64,000 bases of DNA from Dyadobacter flavalbus. Its GTDB lineage: Bacteria > Bacteroidota > Bacteroidia > Cytophagales > Spirosomataceae. The notes under the pieces are model-generated. The model worked only from the letters and a program-made list of their open reading frames with translations, searched no databases and had not been told where the DNA came from. Where the stretch lies: assembly GCF_006149045.1 (NCBI RefSeq), contig NZ_VBSN01000016.1, positions 62,001 to 126,000 of the forward strand, read 5' to 3'. Below, piece after piece: positions 62,971 to 64,000 of the stretch (position 1 is the stretch's first letter; each line of letters begins with the position of its first letter). Made by a program: the position numbers and the translations under genes.

Positions 62971-64000
62971 TGAACCGGATTCGGATAGATCGTGGATTTC
63001 TCAAACTCCACTTTCGATTCCGAACTGAAAAGTTCCTCTGCACTGGTTCTTGCACCGGAAGTAACAGGACCATTGGTTACAATCAGTAACTGCGGCTTGT
63101 TGGATGCATTTTCCTTACTATTGATATTGACGTTCTTGTTCTGATTGCTCGGGTTTTTCACGGCAATGCTTACTACTTTGTCTGCTGCAAGCTGCGCCTG
63201 AACGTAAGCCGTTACATCAATTTCGTAGTACTTGGCAGTATTATTTACGCCCACTGAACCCAGAACCGTTGATGAACTTGCCGGTGCATTGTTCAGGTTG
63301 ATTCCGCCTTCTGTCCAGCTATCGTTGTCAACACCGTATGCAGACAAATTGATAGAAGTCGTATTTTCAGTATTGTTGGCATAAATACGTAGCTTGGCCG
63401 AACTTACCTGACTCAAACTGCTGAGCGAGAACTTCAAATAAGCTGAACGGGTTATGCCGTCACCGCTTCCGGATTTCACGACCATATTTGTAGCACTTCC
63501 GTAATTGGTACCTGCATAGCTGCCGTTGCGAACATAAGAATCTGCAAGCGGCGACAATGTTACCGATGTAGGAGCTGTCACATTGTTCACAGTTACTATT
63601 ATGGTTTCATCATCAGACAAAGCAGGTGAACCATTATCGGTCACTTTCACCGCAAAGGTAAAGCTGCCCGCAGCAGTCGGTGTCCATGTAAACACTCCGG
63701 TAGTCACGTTGATCACTGCTCCGCTCGGCGCATTAACTAACGAGAACGTCTTGCTCTGGCCTGCATCAGCGTCGGTTGCTGTTGCAGTAAAACTCAATGC
63801 TTGTCCCACCGTTACCGTTTTATTACCGATTGCAGCTAAAACTGGTGCTACATTAGTCGTCGTTGCATTGCCCACGGTCACGGTGATGGTTTCCTCGTCA
63901 GACAGGGCCGGAGAGCCGTTGTCGGTCACTTTCACCGTAAAGGTAAAGGTGCCTGCGGTTGCCGGCGTCCAGCTGAACACGCCGGTCGAGGCGTTGATCG
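62745..64000 (-). CDS. Large T9SS-secreted protein with Ig-like repeats and DNRLRE-type domain, C-terminal part
   Basis: The frame is open to the right edge, so the start is outside the window. From the N-terminal side: Ig-like (He_PIG/cadherin-like) repeats with FSWTPATAGTFTFTVKVTD and, 95 residues later, FTWTPTAAGSFTFAVKVTD; then a DNRLRE/CBM-type jelly roll (LSPLADSYVRNGSYAGTNYG, SAYLKFSLSSL, AKLRIYAN, WTEGGINLNNAP); a short linker; and a type A T9SS sorting domain (STIYPNPVQKHFTVEF to VIKVFVVD). The protein is exported and attached to, or released from, the cell surface. DNRLRE domains are common in polysaccharide-binding proteins. Confidence 0.9.
   Translation of the reverse strand, partial: INASTGVFSWTPATAGTFTFTVKVTDNGSPALSDEETITVTVGNATTTNVAPVLAAIGNKTVTVGQALSFTATATDADAGQSKTFSLVNAPSGAVINVTTGVFTWTPTAAGSFTFAVKVTDNGSPALSDDETIIVTVNNVTAPTSVTLSPLADSYVRNGSYAGTNYGSATNMVVKSGSGDGITRSAYLKFSLSSLSQVSSAKLRIYANNTENTTSINLSAYGVDNDSWTEGGINLNNAPASSSTVLGSVGVNNTAKYYEIDVTAYVQAQLAADKVVSIAVKNPSNQNKNVNINSKENASNKPQLLIVTNGPVTSGARTSAEELFSSESKVEFEKSTIYPNPVQKHFTVEFSKQHSKDVSLEMISQLGRTYKINLPEHSRSGSKAEVNISDLSLTGGIYMLRIQSASLTEVIKVFVVD

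Noticed and set aside
59360..62980. Integron cassette array
   Set aside because: Gene-repeat alternation is suggestive, but no integrase, no attC-type paired arms and no GTT-type core sites were found in the window.
63600..64000. Tandem DNA repeat array
   Set aside because: The 285-base periodicity is the coding of Ig-like domains in the T9SS protein and not a separate DNA element.
1..64000. CRISPR array, rRNA operon, prophage
   Set aside because: No regularly spaced repeats, rRNA-like segments or phage structural genes were seen.

Overview
The window looks like chromosome of an aerobic Bacteroidota of the order Cytophagales, probably Dyadobacter or a close relative in the Spirosomataceae (inference). 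The evidence is a SusC/SusD pair, a GldG-type gliding protein, a type IX secretion (T9SS) C-terminal domain, promoters of the TTG-(about 20)-TAnnTTTG type, few Shine-Dalgarno sequences, an animal/fungal-type (GT3) glycogen synthase, and many short rho-independent terminators. No rRNA, CRISPR array, prophage or transposase gene was seen.

Region by region: 1-1319 is the N-terminal part of mfd, running off the left edge. 1320-1839 is non-coding and carries a cluster of palindromic REP-like units. pnuC and an orphan barstar-like gene follow. 3071-16204 is a long minus-strand catabolic block: phytanoyl-CoA dioxygenase-like protein, SusC, SusD, a DUF1549/DUF1553 cytochrome protein, a DUF1501 protein, L-rhamnose mutarotase, a DUF2231-cytochrome-LRR fusion and a xylose-isomerase-like TIM barrel protein, with a divergent AraC regulator at 16345. 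The block has no glycoside hydrolase or polysaccharide lyase. It looks like an uptake-plus-oxidation locus for a small sugar or glycoside rather than a standard polysaccharide utilisation locus.

17230-32000 is mostly housekeeping: yraN, lipB, an exonuclease, rnr, a GxxExxY protein, a DUF1080 protein, gldG, dnaN, a BlaI/BlaR1-like regulatory pair with three perfect operator dyads, a 2Fe-2S flavin reductase and an aspartate aminotransferase-type enzyme. 31719-57250 continues with rtcB, an outer membrane barrel, icd, a 5-formyl-THF cyclo-ligase, asd, nuoD paired with a GHL10-type lipoprotein, GT3 glycogen synthase, prmA, a 1558-residue exported protein of unknown function, plsY, an M20 peptidase, DUF3050, a TPR protein, hpt and a beta-CASP metallo-hydrolase. 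Three PIN-domain toxin/antitoxin modules are scattered through this part. One is intact (43476-44108), one has an in-frame stop (33283-33961) and one has a frameshift in a homopolymer (53125-53748).

A tRNA-Leu(CAG) at 57340-57423 marks the change to a more AT-rich accessory region (57532 to the right edge). It holds a DUF6973 lipoprotein with a small overlapping lipoprotein gene, a detached and nearly identical copy of a T9SS sorting domain, a methyltransferase, a very short lipoprotein, an orphan styrene-monooxygenase-like flavoprotein, and the C-terminal part of a large T9SS-secreted Ig-like/DNRLRE-type protein. A degenerate repeat lies downstream of several of these genes, which gives the region a modular, recombined look.

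Most functional calls rest on motifs read by eye. No database search was run.
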